Source: Phycisphaerales bacterium UBA1926 (lineage in GTDB: Bacteria > Planctomycetota > Phycisphaerae > Phycisphaerales > UBA1924). Taken from it: DNA of 6,648 nucleotides. Location: positions 65,925 through 72,572 of the forward strand of contig DDFO01000038.1 in NCBI GenBank assembly GCA_002337215.1. Reading direction: 5' to 3'. Both the position numbers and the translations under genes were made by a program. Position 1 is the first letter of the stretch. Each line of letters starts with the position of its first letter. Below, piece after piece: positions 1 to 5,816 of this stretch. The notes beneath the pieces were generated by a model that saw nothing but the letters and a program-made list of their open reading frames with translations, searched no databases and had not been told where the DNA came from.

Positions 1-888
1 GCGGAACTCGCGGGGCGGGTGCCCTTCATCGACTGGCGCGACGACGCGTACTCCCTCGAACGAGAGAACTCGATATTCCACTTCTTCGATCCGCCCGGCG
101 CGCTCCGCGAGCCGCCGCTGACCGAGGGACGAGACGTTGTCCCCGCTGTTTGGAAGGACAGGCTCGATTCCCCGCTCGCCGAGACGATCCAGGCCGACGA
201 CCCGAGCCTGCACAGCAGCGCGTTCGCGCACAGGCGATACTCGATCGACGCACGCCGGACCGATCAGCCCGAGGCGATCGCCGTCTTCTGGCACTACACG
301 GGCCGCTTCGAGCAGCTCGCGTCGCGCGCGGCCGGCCCACTCGAGATCCGCACCGCGAGCCTGAGGTCGGTCATCGGCGCCGCGATGAAGAGGTACCTAC
401 CGCCCGTTCCCTCGCTCCGCGATCGGATCGATCGATTCCGAAACGGGTCGTTCGGCAAGCAGACCGTCGGGGTCCACGTTCGGTACACAGACCGGACAAC
501 CAATCTCGATCGCCTGCTCGCCGAGACCGCACGGCTTGCTGGAAAGATCGACGCCGACACCGTGTTCCTCGCGACCGACAACGCGATCGTTTCCGAACGA
601 TTCGCGTCGGCCTTCCCACGCGTTGTCGAGACCGAGAAGTGGCTCCCGGAGCCCGGTCAGGTGATGCACCAGAACGCGGCGTGCGCCGATCGGAAAGAGA
701 ACGGGATGGAGGCGCTCACGGACATGAACCTGCTCGCCGCGTGCGATGGGCTCGTGTATGCCAGCCGATCGACGTTCTCGGTACTCTCCCATTGCATAGG
801 GGAATTCAAGCAGGGCACCGTCATCGATATCGACCGCCGAGACCCCAAGATCATCGCGCGCAAGCTCGCGAGGCGGGTGATCGCATGA
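1..888 (+). CDS. NodZ/GT23-like fucosyltransferase family protein, 5' partial
   Basis: The reading frame is open from base 1, so the true start lies upstream; 295 residues are visible, numbered here from the first codon. The entry segment, with IDWR at residues 10-13 and FFDP about 18 residues later, matches the region after the N-terminal nucleotide-binding loop of NodZ-like alpha-1,6-fucosyltransferases, so roughly 30-40 residues are probably missing. The hallmark HVRYTD is at 159-164; in NodZ and FUT8 the equivalent HxR arginine contacts GDP-fucose. LATDN follows at 190-194, and 242-260 carries the MNLLAACD...SRSTFS segment typical of the C-terminal sugar-nucleotide-binding half of this GT-B fold. 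By family it would transfer fucose (or another GDP-sugar) onto a glycan in the cytoplasm. It overlaps the next gene by 4 nt (ATGA). The GT-B/HxR assignment is fairly secure; donor and acceptor are inferred. Confidence 0.8.
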   Translation, partial: AELAGRVPFIDWRDDAYSLERENSIFHFFDPPGALREPPLTEGRDVVPAVWKDRLDSPLAETIQADDPSLHSSAFAHRRYSIDARRTDQPEAIAVFWHYTGRFEQLASRAAGPLEIRTASLRSVIGAAMKRYLPPVPSLRDRIDRFRNGSFGKQTVGVHVRYTDRTTNLDRLLAETARLAGKIDADTVFLATDNAIVSERFASAFPRVVETEKWLPEPGQVMHQNAACADRKENGMEALTDMNLLAACDGLVYASRSTFSVLSHCIGEFKQGTVIDIDRRDPKIIARKLARRVIA

Positions 889-1880
889 GTGACACCACAG
901 CCCAACCGCCGGTCGTCTCGATCATCGTCGTGAGCTACAACACGCGCGACCTGACGCTCAAGTGTCTCGAGACGGTCTTCGAGCAGACGACCGTCTCCTT
1001 CGAACTGATCGTGCTCGACAACGCTTCGAGCGATGGGTCCGCCGACGCGATCGAGCAGCGTTTCGGTGATCGCATCCGGTTCATCAGGTCCGACACGAAC
1101 CACGGCTTCGCGAAGGCGAACAACATCGCCTCGAAGGACGCTCGCGGCGAGTGGCTCCTTCTGCTCAACCCCGACACCGAGGTCCTTGACCACGCCATCG
1201 ACACGCTTGTCGAATTCGCCAAGCAGCACCCCGGCAACGGCATCTACGGCGGCCGGACCGTCTTCCCCGACCGCTCGCTCAACATCGCCTCGTGCTGGAA
1301 CCGCATCACGCTCTGGAGTCTGCTCTGCCACGCGACCGGGCTCTCCGCGGTGTTCTCCGGGAGCGAGTTCTTCAACACCGAGGGCATGGGCTCGTGGAGG
1401 CGGGACACCGTGCGGCTCGTCGATATCGTTGTCGGTTGTTTCCTGCTCACCAGACTCGAGACATGGAGCCAACTCGGCGGATTCGACACATCCTACTGGA
1501 TGTACGGCGAGGAGTCCGACCTCTGTCTCCGTGCGCGCAAGGCGGGCATGCACCCGATCATCACCCCGGACGCCGAGATCGTGCACCTCGTCGGCGCGAG
1601 CGCACCGAAGCGGGCAGGCAAACTCAAGCTCGTGGCAAAGGCTCGGGCGACGCTCGTCCGCCGGCACTTTTCGCCCATCACGCGACAGCTCGGCTTGCTG
1701 CTCATCTGGTGCTGGGGCGCGGCCCGCCGGTTCGGCCTGGGCGTTCTCGCACGCCTGTCCGGGGAGCGGTGGGGGGAGAGCGCCGCGATGTGGGCCGAGG
1801 TATGGGCCGATCGACGCGACTGGCTCGCGGGCTACCCGCCCCTCCCGGCGGCCGAACCCGACAGCGAGGGTGACCAATGA
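885..1880 (+). CDS. Family 2 glycosyltransferase, rhamnosyltransferase (WbbL) type
   Basis: This 331-residue protein is a GT-A family 2 glycosyltransferase of the WbbL/rhamnosyltransferase group. Residues 12-19 (SIIVVSYN) form the first beta strand of the nucleotide-binding fold, LDNASSDGS is at 44-52, and NHGFAKANN is at 72-80. The metal-site segment reads LNPDTE (94-99), a usual DxD variant in this group. GFDTSYWMYGEESD at 199-212 holds the acidic catalytic-base region. HLVGAS at 234-239 is the usual C-terminal histidine motif. A hydrophobic stretch at 269-291 could sit on the inner membrane. An in-frame reading exists back to about position 150, but the ATG at 885 is right because the family fold begins 11 residues later and the ATG overlaps the preceding stop (ATGA). 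It probably adds one sugar to a lipid-linked repeat unit in the cytoplasm; the sugar cannot be read from sequence. Confidence 0.92.
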   Translation: MSDTTAQPPVVSIIVVSYNTRDLTLKCLETVFEQTTVSFELIVLDNASSDGSADAIEQRFGDRIRFIRSDTNHGFAKANNIASKDARGEWLLLLNPDTEVLDHAIDTLVEFAKQHPGNGIYGGRTVFPDRSLNIASCWNRITLWSLLCHATGLSAVFSGSEFFNTEGMGSWRRDTVRLVDIVVGCFLLTRLETWSQLGGFDTSYWMYGEESDLCLRARKAGMHPIITPDAEIVHLVGASAPKRAGKLKLVAKARATLVRRHFSPITRQLGLLLIWCWGAARRFGLGVLARLSGERWGESAAMWAEVWADRRDWLAGYPPLPAAEPDSEGDQ

Positions 1881-2503
1881 ATCACGCCGACGCCGACACC
1901 GGGGCAACCAAGAAGTCGCTCTCCAAGCCCGCGAAGCTGCTCCGCCTGCTGGGCGCGATGATCGACCCGCGTGCCTATCTCCACGCGATCAAGATCATCA
2001 ACTTCTACAACTACTCGCACGTCCAGCCGATGCGGCGGATCCGCTGCGGTGATGACCCCGCAATCAGCCCCGATGCTTCCTTCACCAACGCCGAACGCAT
2101 CGAGATCGGTCACCGTGTCCGCATCGGTTCCCGCTGCTCGCTCTGGGCCGGGCCGCGCAACGGGAGGATCACGCTGGGCGACGACGTGCTCTTCGGCCCC
2201 GAGGTCTTCCTGACGGCCGCGAATTACCGATTCAACGAGGGCAGCCCCGTGACGAAGCAGGCGATGGATGAGGGCGACATCACGATCGGCAATGACGTCT
2301 GGCTCGGCGCCCGCGTGATGGTCCTCCCGGGCGTGACGATCGGCGATTACGCCGTCGTCGGCGCAGGATCGATCGTCACCAAGGACATCCCGTCCGCCGC
2401 GATCGCCGTTGGCGCGCCCGCGAGGGTCGTCTCGACGCGAACCGTCCCAGGCCTCCAGAGTGGGACTGCCGAAGGTGGTGGTCAGAAGGCGGTTGAAGCT
2501 TGA
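1877..2503 (+). CDS. Left-handed beta-helix (hexapeptide) O-acetyltransferase, WcaF/CapG-like
   Basis: This 208-residue protein carries hexapeptide repeats from about residue 75 to 172, for example IEIGHRVRIG (75-84), ITLGDDVLFG (98-107) and ITIGNDVWLGARVMVLPGV (135-153). It then has the standard cap VVGAGSIVTKDIP (160-172) and GAPARVV. This is the trimeric left-handed beta-helix fold of acetyl-CoA-dependent sugar O-acetyltransferases of the WcaF/NodL/CapG type. Residues 1-60 form a basic, Tyr-rich N-terminal extension that I do not recognise, and the last 25 residues are low-complexity. The start is an ATG overlapping the preceding stop, with GAGGG at 1866-1870 as a good ribosome site. Where relatives usually have an NH or DH pair for the catalytic histidine, this protein reads AANYRF (114-119), so activity may be altered. 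It probably acetylates a sugar of the polysaccharide made by this operon. Confidence 0.9.
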   Translation: MNHADADTGATKKSLSKPAKLLRLLGAMIDPRAYLHAIKIINFYNYSHVQPMRRIRCGDDPAISPDASFTNAERIEIGHRVRIGSRCSLWAGPRNGRITLGDDVLFGPEVFLTAANYRFNEGSPVTKQAMDEGDITIGNDVWLGARVMVLPGVTIGDYAVVGAGSIVTKDIPSAAIAVGAPARVVSTRTVPGLQSGTAEGGGQKAVEA

Positions 2504-3402
2504 GCGATTTTCATGGCCCCATCTCGGTCATCATCCCGGCTCACAACGAGTCCGTGGTCATTGATCGCTGCATCAATACGATCCTTGACGGGACGACCCC
2601 GGAAGATCAAGACCGGCTCGACATCATCATCGTCTGCAACGGCTGCACCGACGACACAGCCGACCGCGCCCGCGCGTTCGGCCCGCCCGTCCGGGTAATC
2701 GAGCTCGAGCAGGGATCCAAGCCCCTTGCGCTCAATACGGGCGACCAGGCCGCGGCGCACTTTCCGAGGATCTTCGTTGACGCCGATATCGACGTGACTG
2801 CCGGTGCCCTCTTCGCCACGGCCGCGCCTCTCGCCGACGGAACGGCGCAGGTCTCCGCCCCCGCGCTCATGGCCGATCTCAGCGGGTGCAGCCCCGCCGT
2901 CCGTCGGCACTACCGCGTCTGGACGCGCCTCCCCTACGTTACCGACCGCATGGTTGGATCGGGCATCTACGCCCTCTCCGAACAGGGCCGGGCCCGATTC
3001 GATGCGTTTCCGAACATCATCGGAGACGACGCCTATATCCGCCGGCTCTTTAAGCCGAAGGAACGCGCCTCGGTTTTCCAGGATCACGACGGCGCACCCG
3101 TGTCGTTCTCGATCCATCCCCCGCGCACGCTCGGCCAACTCGTTCACATCGAGACCCGGCGCAAGACCGCCGCCGACGAGATGGTCCAGGTGTTCGGCCC
3201 TGCGCCCGACGACACCCACGCGAGCCAACGCCGAGCGATCCTTGGGTTGGCGATCAACCCGATGAACTGGCTCGCGCTCGCGACGTATCTTTGGGTGAAG
3301 GCCGAGTCCCGCAGGCGGTTCCGCGCAAGGAAAGCCAGGGGCGAGCACAAGCAGTGGCTCCGCGACGATTCCTCCAGACAGCCGGGGTCCACCGTAGAAT
3401 GA
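2500..3402 (+). CDS. Family 2 glycosyltransferase with TTG start
   Basis: This 300-residue GT-A family 2 glycosyltransferase opens with ISVIIPAHNE at residues 8-17. It has the nucleotide-contact segment CNGCTDDT at 46-53, a KPLALN loop at 74-79 and the metal-binding VDAD at 93-96. GSGIYALS follows at 153-160 and GDDAYIRRLF at 175-184 supplies the catalytic acidic residues. The usual C-terminal Q/RxxRW motif of processive enzymes is absent, so a single-addition enzyme is more likely than a polymerase. No membrane segment is obvious; a short hydrophobic stretch (NWLALATYLWV) lies near the C-terminus. The start is TTG at 2500, overlapping the previous stop as TTGA. An in-frame TGA at 2494-2496 excludes anything further upstream, and the next in-frame GTG falls inside the conserved fold. 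AGAAGG at 2484-2489 is a plausible ribosome site. Sugar specificity is unknown. Confidence 0.9.
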   Translation: MSDFHGPISVIIPAHNESVVIDRCINTILDGTTPEDQDRLDIIIVCNGCTDDTADRARAFGPPVRVIELEQGSKPLALNTGDQAAAHFPRIFVDADIDVTAGALFATAAPLADGTAQVSAPALMADLSGCSPAVRRHYRVWTRLPYVTDRMVGSGIYALSEQGRARFDAFPNIIGDDAYIRRLFKPKERASVFQDHDGAPVSFSIHPPRTLGQLVHIETRRKTAADEMVQVFGPAPDDTHASQRRAILGLAINPMNWLALATYLWVKAESRRRFRARKARGEHKQWLRDDSSRQPGSTVE

Positions 3403-3878
3403 CCACCCAGACCCCCGACAACCGCGGAAGACTCCCCAAGGTTCTCGCAATCGCGTCCGGAGGCGGCCACTGGGTTCAACTCCTCCGCGTCGCCCCGGCG
3501 TTCGAGGGCTGTGATCTCTGCTTCGTGACGGTCCGTGCCGCCTACAAGTCCGACATCCCCCGAGGCCGGTTCCGTACCATCGTGGACGCGACCCGCTGGA
3601 ACAAGTTCAAGCTCGCCTGGATGGCGCTGCAGATTCTCTGGATCCTGATCCGGGAACGCCCCGCCGTGATCGTTTCGACAGGCGCCGCGCCCGGCTATTT
3701 CGCATTCCGGCTCGGTAAGTTTCTCGGCGCGCGCACGCTCTGGATCGACAGCATCGCCAACGCCGAGGTTCTCTCCATGACCGGGCAGATCATCGCGCCC
3801 TACGCGGATCTCCGGCTCACCCAATGGGAGCACCTCGCATCGCCCGAGGGCCCTCTCTACGGCGGGAGCGTCGTGTGA
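3399..3878 (+). CDS. Alg14-like glycosyltransferase subunit (PssD/CpsF type)
   Basis: This 159-residue protein matches the Alg14/PssD/CpsF family, the non-catalytic partner that recruits an Alg13-like catalytic chain to the membrane and completes the acceptor site. KVLAIASGGGHWVQLLR at residues 14-30 is the glycine-rich first loop. IVSTGAAPGYFAF at 91-103 is the hallmark of the second half, and the end (139-159) has the LTQWEHLA...YGGSVV pattern typical of the family. There is no N-terminal transmembrane anchor like that of eukaryotic Alg14. The only strongly hydrophobic, amphipathic stretch is at 70-84, just before the RPAVIVSTG strand. An in-frame reading extends upstream, but the ATG at 3399 is chosen because it overlaps the preceding stop (ATGA) and the family fold starts soon after. 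The next gene, overlapping by 4 nt, encodes its expected partner. In characterised loci such pairs transfer glucuronate or galactose to a lipid-linked sugar; the donor here is not determined. Confidence 0.9.
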   Translation: MTTQTPDNRGRLPKVLAIASGGGHWVQLLRVAPAFEGCDLCFVTVRAAYKSDIPRGRFRTIVDATRWNKFKLAWMALQILWILIRERPAVIVSTGAAPGYFAFRLGKFLGARTLWIDSIANAEVLSMTGQIIAPYADLRLTQWEHLASPEGPLYGGSVV

Positions 3879-4411
3879 TAAACGCCAAGATCTTCGCAAC
3901 AGTCGGCGCACAGATGGGCTTCGATCGGATGATCCGCGCCGTGGATGCGTGGGCCAGTGAGAATCCGCACATTCAGGTCTTCGCCCAGATCGGGAACGGC
4001 GAGTATGAGCCGACCGCCATGGAATGGACCCGCCTGCTCGAACCCCCGGAGTTTCGGGCCCGGGTCGAGTCCGCGAGCGCCATCGTCGGTCACGCCGGGA
4101 TGGGCACAATCATCACGGCCCTCCAGCACGCCAAGCCCGTTCTCATCATGCCCCGCCGGGGTGACTTGCAAGAGACCCGCAACGATCATCAGATCGCGAC
4201 GGCCGAGCGGTTCGGCGTGAAAGCCGGTGTCTCGGTTGCGATGGACGAGCATCGTCTGCCTGAGGCCCTCGACTCGATACTGAAGCGGGACGCTCCCGAT
4301 CGCCTCAGCAACGAGGCGTCGGCAGAGCTCATCGATACCGTCCGTCGGTTCATCCGCGACGGGGAGTCACCGGCCGGCCCGAGTCACGATGTTGTACCCG
4401 CGAAAGACTAA
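3875..4411 (+). CDS. Alg13-like catalytic glycosyltransferase subunit (PssE/CpsG type), GTG start
   Basis: This 178-residue protein is the Alg13/PssE/CpsG-like partner of the preceding gene. It corresponds to the C-terminal UDP-sugar-binding half of GT28/MurG-type enzymes. KIFATVGAQMGFDRMIRAVD at residues 5-24 is the N-terminal TVGxxxxFDRLI-type motif. VGHAGMGTIITAL at 71-83 and KPVLIMPR at 87-94 form the nucleotide-sugar site, and ETRNDHQ at 100-106 is the conserved acidic/HQ motif. The start is GTG at 3875, overlapping the previous stop (GTGA); it puts the conserved first strand at residue 5, the usual place, while the in-frame extension to 3824 adds an unrelated basic tail. GGGAG at 3864-3868 is a plausible ribosome site. 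The cytosolic catalytic chain should dock on the Alg14-like chain at the membrane, and translational coupling fits 1:1 production. This is the last gene of the operon. Confidence 0.9.
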   Translation: MINAKIFATVGAQMGFDRMIRAVDAWASENPHIQVFAQIGNGEYEPTAMEWTRLLEPPEFRARVESASAIVGHAGMGTIITALQHAKPVLIMPRRGDLQETRNDHQIATAERFGVKAGVSVAMDEHRLPEALDSILKRDAPDRLSNEASAELIDTVRRFIRDGESPAGPSHDVVPAKD

Positions 4412-4500
4412 AGCGAAATCCGCGTGCAGCCGCGCCCCCAAGCCGGCGATTCTGCCGTCAGGCACGCTGTTCGAGACACGCACGAGCGACTGTCAAACAG
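4412..4500. other. Short convergent intergenic spacer
   Basis: These 89 nt lie between the end of the polysaccharide operon and the convergent exported-protein gene. I see no clear intrinsic terminator. The strongest structure is ACTGT-CAA-ACAGT at 4489-4501, which sits directly at the TAA of the minus-strand gene but has a 5-bp AT-containing stem and no U tract on either strand. A GCGTGC (about 4432) and a GCACGC (about 4463) could pair at long range. Termination here may depend on Rho, or it may occur elsewhere. Confidence 0.5.
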
Positions 4501-5625
4501 TTATTGAAGGGGCTCGACCCCATCGCGTCGTTCACGCTCGAACAGCGTCGGCAGGATGTACTGGTCGCCCCAGAACTTGTGCACGCGCCCGCTCAGTGTC
4601 ACCGCGGCCGAATCGCCCTCGCGGAACGCGATTCCCTCGAGTCGCTCGAGCATCCGGCACGGTAACAGCGTCAGGCGGAGCCCGTCGCCGGCCTCGTTGT
4701 CGCTCACGAAGACCCAGTTTCCATCGATCGAGCGGATCATGCGACCGCGGCGTGCGCTGATGTACGACCCGTCCACCATCGCCGCGCCGGTTCCGTCGCG
4801 CCCGGCGTCAACAGAGCCGGTTTCAGCAGATCCACCTTGGGAAGATCCGCCGGCCTCCGTGGCAATCTGGGTCTGGGCCGTCGGCTGTCCAGAACCGCCG
4901 CGTGCACGCTGGCGGTTGTAAACGGGGCGGCGTTCCAGAGACTCGATCAGCGAATCGATCTCTCCCTGCCGCACCGCATCCAGTTGTGGCCCCTCTTGTG
5001 GATCTGCCGCAGAACCGGCCTTGGTTTCCTCGGTCGGTGTCTCGGACTCGATGTTATCGACCACCGCATCCGACAGCGTCTCTCCGGGGCTGTTCATCGC
5101 GGCACCCAGGGCGCTCGGCAGCAGATAATTCCGGCCGTCGTAGCGGAAGACCTGCCCCGACGCGAGGGCAGGGACCTGGCTGTTGCGCTTGAACACGAAC
5201 TCGTCGAACCGTTGGAGCACCGAACTCGGCAGCAGCAGCATCGCCCCGGGGTCCCGATCGAGGGGGTCCTGGATCACGAAGATCCTGGTTCCGTGCGGCC
5301 CGGCGATGACCTCGCCCCGGACCCGATTCAGAAACGTCCGCTCTGGGAGCGCGACGGGGGCCGCACGTTTGGTCTCGTTCCCCAGCAGGGTGTCCCAGGA
5401 AGAGCCCCGCGTGAGGCCCGGCCGGATCGGGGACCGCGTGTCTCGGGTCTGCGGGGCAAACGATTCGACCTCGCCCGGTATGCGCGGAACGAGATTCTCG
5501 GCGTCGTCCCGGCTCGTGGGCGATGCGTCGGTGGTCTCCGCAGGGGAATCCTGAGCGACGCCTTGGTGCACGGTCATCGCCCCGATACACGCCAGCAGCA
5601 CCGCGAAGTGGGATTTCATTCGCAC
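4501..5625 (-). CDS. Exported protein of unknown function with two copies of a small domain
   Basis: I do not recognise this 374-residue protein. Residues 1-24 form a signal peptide (basic start, hydrophobic 7-19, likely cleavage after Ala24 in GVA-Q), so it should act in the periplasm, envelope or outside. Residues 25-100 are polar, with no evident domain. Residues 104-173 and 286-362 are two copies of one small domain. Their cores (130-171 and 319-360) align without gaps at an offset of 189, with about 13 identities: LLP, L, R, F, SG, V, G, Y and LP. The region between (174-285) is acidic, then Gly/Ser/Gln-rich, and probably disordered. The GTG start at 5625 is chosen over the ATG at 5619 because AAGGAGG lies 7 nt upstream of the GTG. 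The frame stays open to an ATG at 5742, but that would bury the signal peptide. The gene stands alone and converges on the glycosyltransferase operon. Confidence 0.82.
   Translation of the reverse strand: MRMKSHFAVLLACIGAMTVHQGVAQDSPAETTDASPTSRDDAENLVPRIPGEVESFAPQTRDTRSPIRPGLTRGSSWDTLLGNETKRAAPVALPERTFLNRVRGEVIAGPHGTRIFVIQDPLDRDPGAMLLLPSSVLQRFDEFVFKRNSQVPALASGQVFRYDGRNYLLPSALGAAMNSPGETLSDAVVDNIESETPTEETKAGSAADPQEGPQLDAVRQGEIDSLIESLERRPVYNRQRARGGSGQPTAQTQIATEAGGSSQGGSAETGSVDAGRDGTGAAMVDGSYISARRGRMIRSIDGNWVFVSDNEAGDGLRLTLLPCRMLERLEGIAFREGDSAAVTLSGRVHKFWGDQYILPTLFERERRDGVEPLQ
4546..4671 (-). repeat. Protein-level repeat, second copy core
   Basis: This segment encodes residues 319-360 of the exported protein and is the C-terminal partner of the first copy. 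It has a cysteine (Cys323) directly after the LLP, where the first copy has Ser134. The domain upstream of the core is about 7 residues longer here, with an inserted IDGNW-like segment. Confidence 0.7.
5113..5238 (-). repeat. Protein-level repeat, first copy core
   Basis: This segment encodes residues 130-171 of the exported protein. It aligns without gaps to residues 319-360 of the same protein. Shared landmarks are LLP at the start, the L-x-R pair, a Phe, an SG-x-V turn, and G-x-x-Y-x-LP at the end. Similarity is visible in the protein only, so the duplication is old. Confidence 0.7.
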
Positions 5626-5632
5626 GCCCAAG

Positions 5633-5639
5633 CCTCCTT
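5633..5639 (-). promoter_or_regulatory. Perfect Shine-Dalgarno AAGGAGG for the exported protein
   Basis: The minus strand reads AAGGAGG here, a full match to the anti-Shine-Dalgarno core. It lies 7 nt before the GTG at 5625 and 13 nt before the ATG at 5619. The 7-nt spacing favours the GTG start and argues against the in-frame ATG at 5742. Confidence 0.8.
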
Positions 5640-5754
5640 GCCCGCCGCGGTATTGCTCACAGGGCTTCCGCGGTTTGCACCCGATCACCAGTCCGAACCA
5701 TCGGCCGATCCGCGCCGCGAACGCGAGAACAGTCACACGCATGCTACTCGGATG

Positions 5755-5783
5755 TTGACCCGCAGGCCCAACGGTTGTAGCGT
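5755..5783 (+). promoter_or_regulatory. Candidate sigma-70-type promoter for the tRNA gene
   Basis: TTGACC at 5755-5760 matches the -35 consensus at 5 of 6 positions. A spacer of exactly 17 nt leads to TAGCGT at 5778-5783, which matches the -10 at only 3 of 6, including the key first T, A and last T. The predicted start near 5790 would give a leader of about 27 nt before the mature tRNA end at 5817. Orientation and distance suit the tRNA; the weak -10 limits confidence. Confidence 0.4.
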
Positions 5784-5816
5784 TGCACTGCCGACCGGGT
5801 TTTCGGTATCGGCGTC

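Noticed and set aside
657..1907. Minus-strand reading frame of 416 codons
   Set aside because: It lies antisense to two glycosyltransferase genes with clear family motifs; its Arg/Glu/Val/Pro-rich translation shows no domain.
2482..3450. Minus-strand reading frame of 322 codons
   Set aside because: It is a shadow of the second family 2 glycosyltransferase, produced by high GC content; no recognisable motif.
4489..4501. ACTGT-CAA-ACAGT hairpin as terminator of the convergent genes
   Set aside because: The stem is only 5 bp with a 3-nt loop and no U tract on either strand; noted only as part of the spacer.
5587..5598. Lipobox-like LLAC at residues 10-13 of the exported protein
   Set aside because: The cysteine is too close to the start for a normal lipoprotein signal, Leu at -2 is unfavourable, and the hydrophobic core continues beyond it to a better cleavage site after Ala24.
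5700..5709. 10-bp palindrome ATCGGCCGAT upstream of the exported-protein gene
   Set aside because: GATC/CGATCG-like words are frequent throughout this window, so one palindrome of this type is expected by composition.
5626..5742. N-terminal extension of the exported protein to an ATG at 5742
   Set aside because: It would bury the signal peptide about 40 residues inside the protein, while an ideal ribosome site points to the GTG at 5625.
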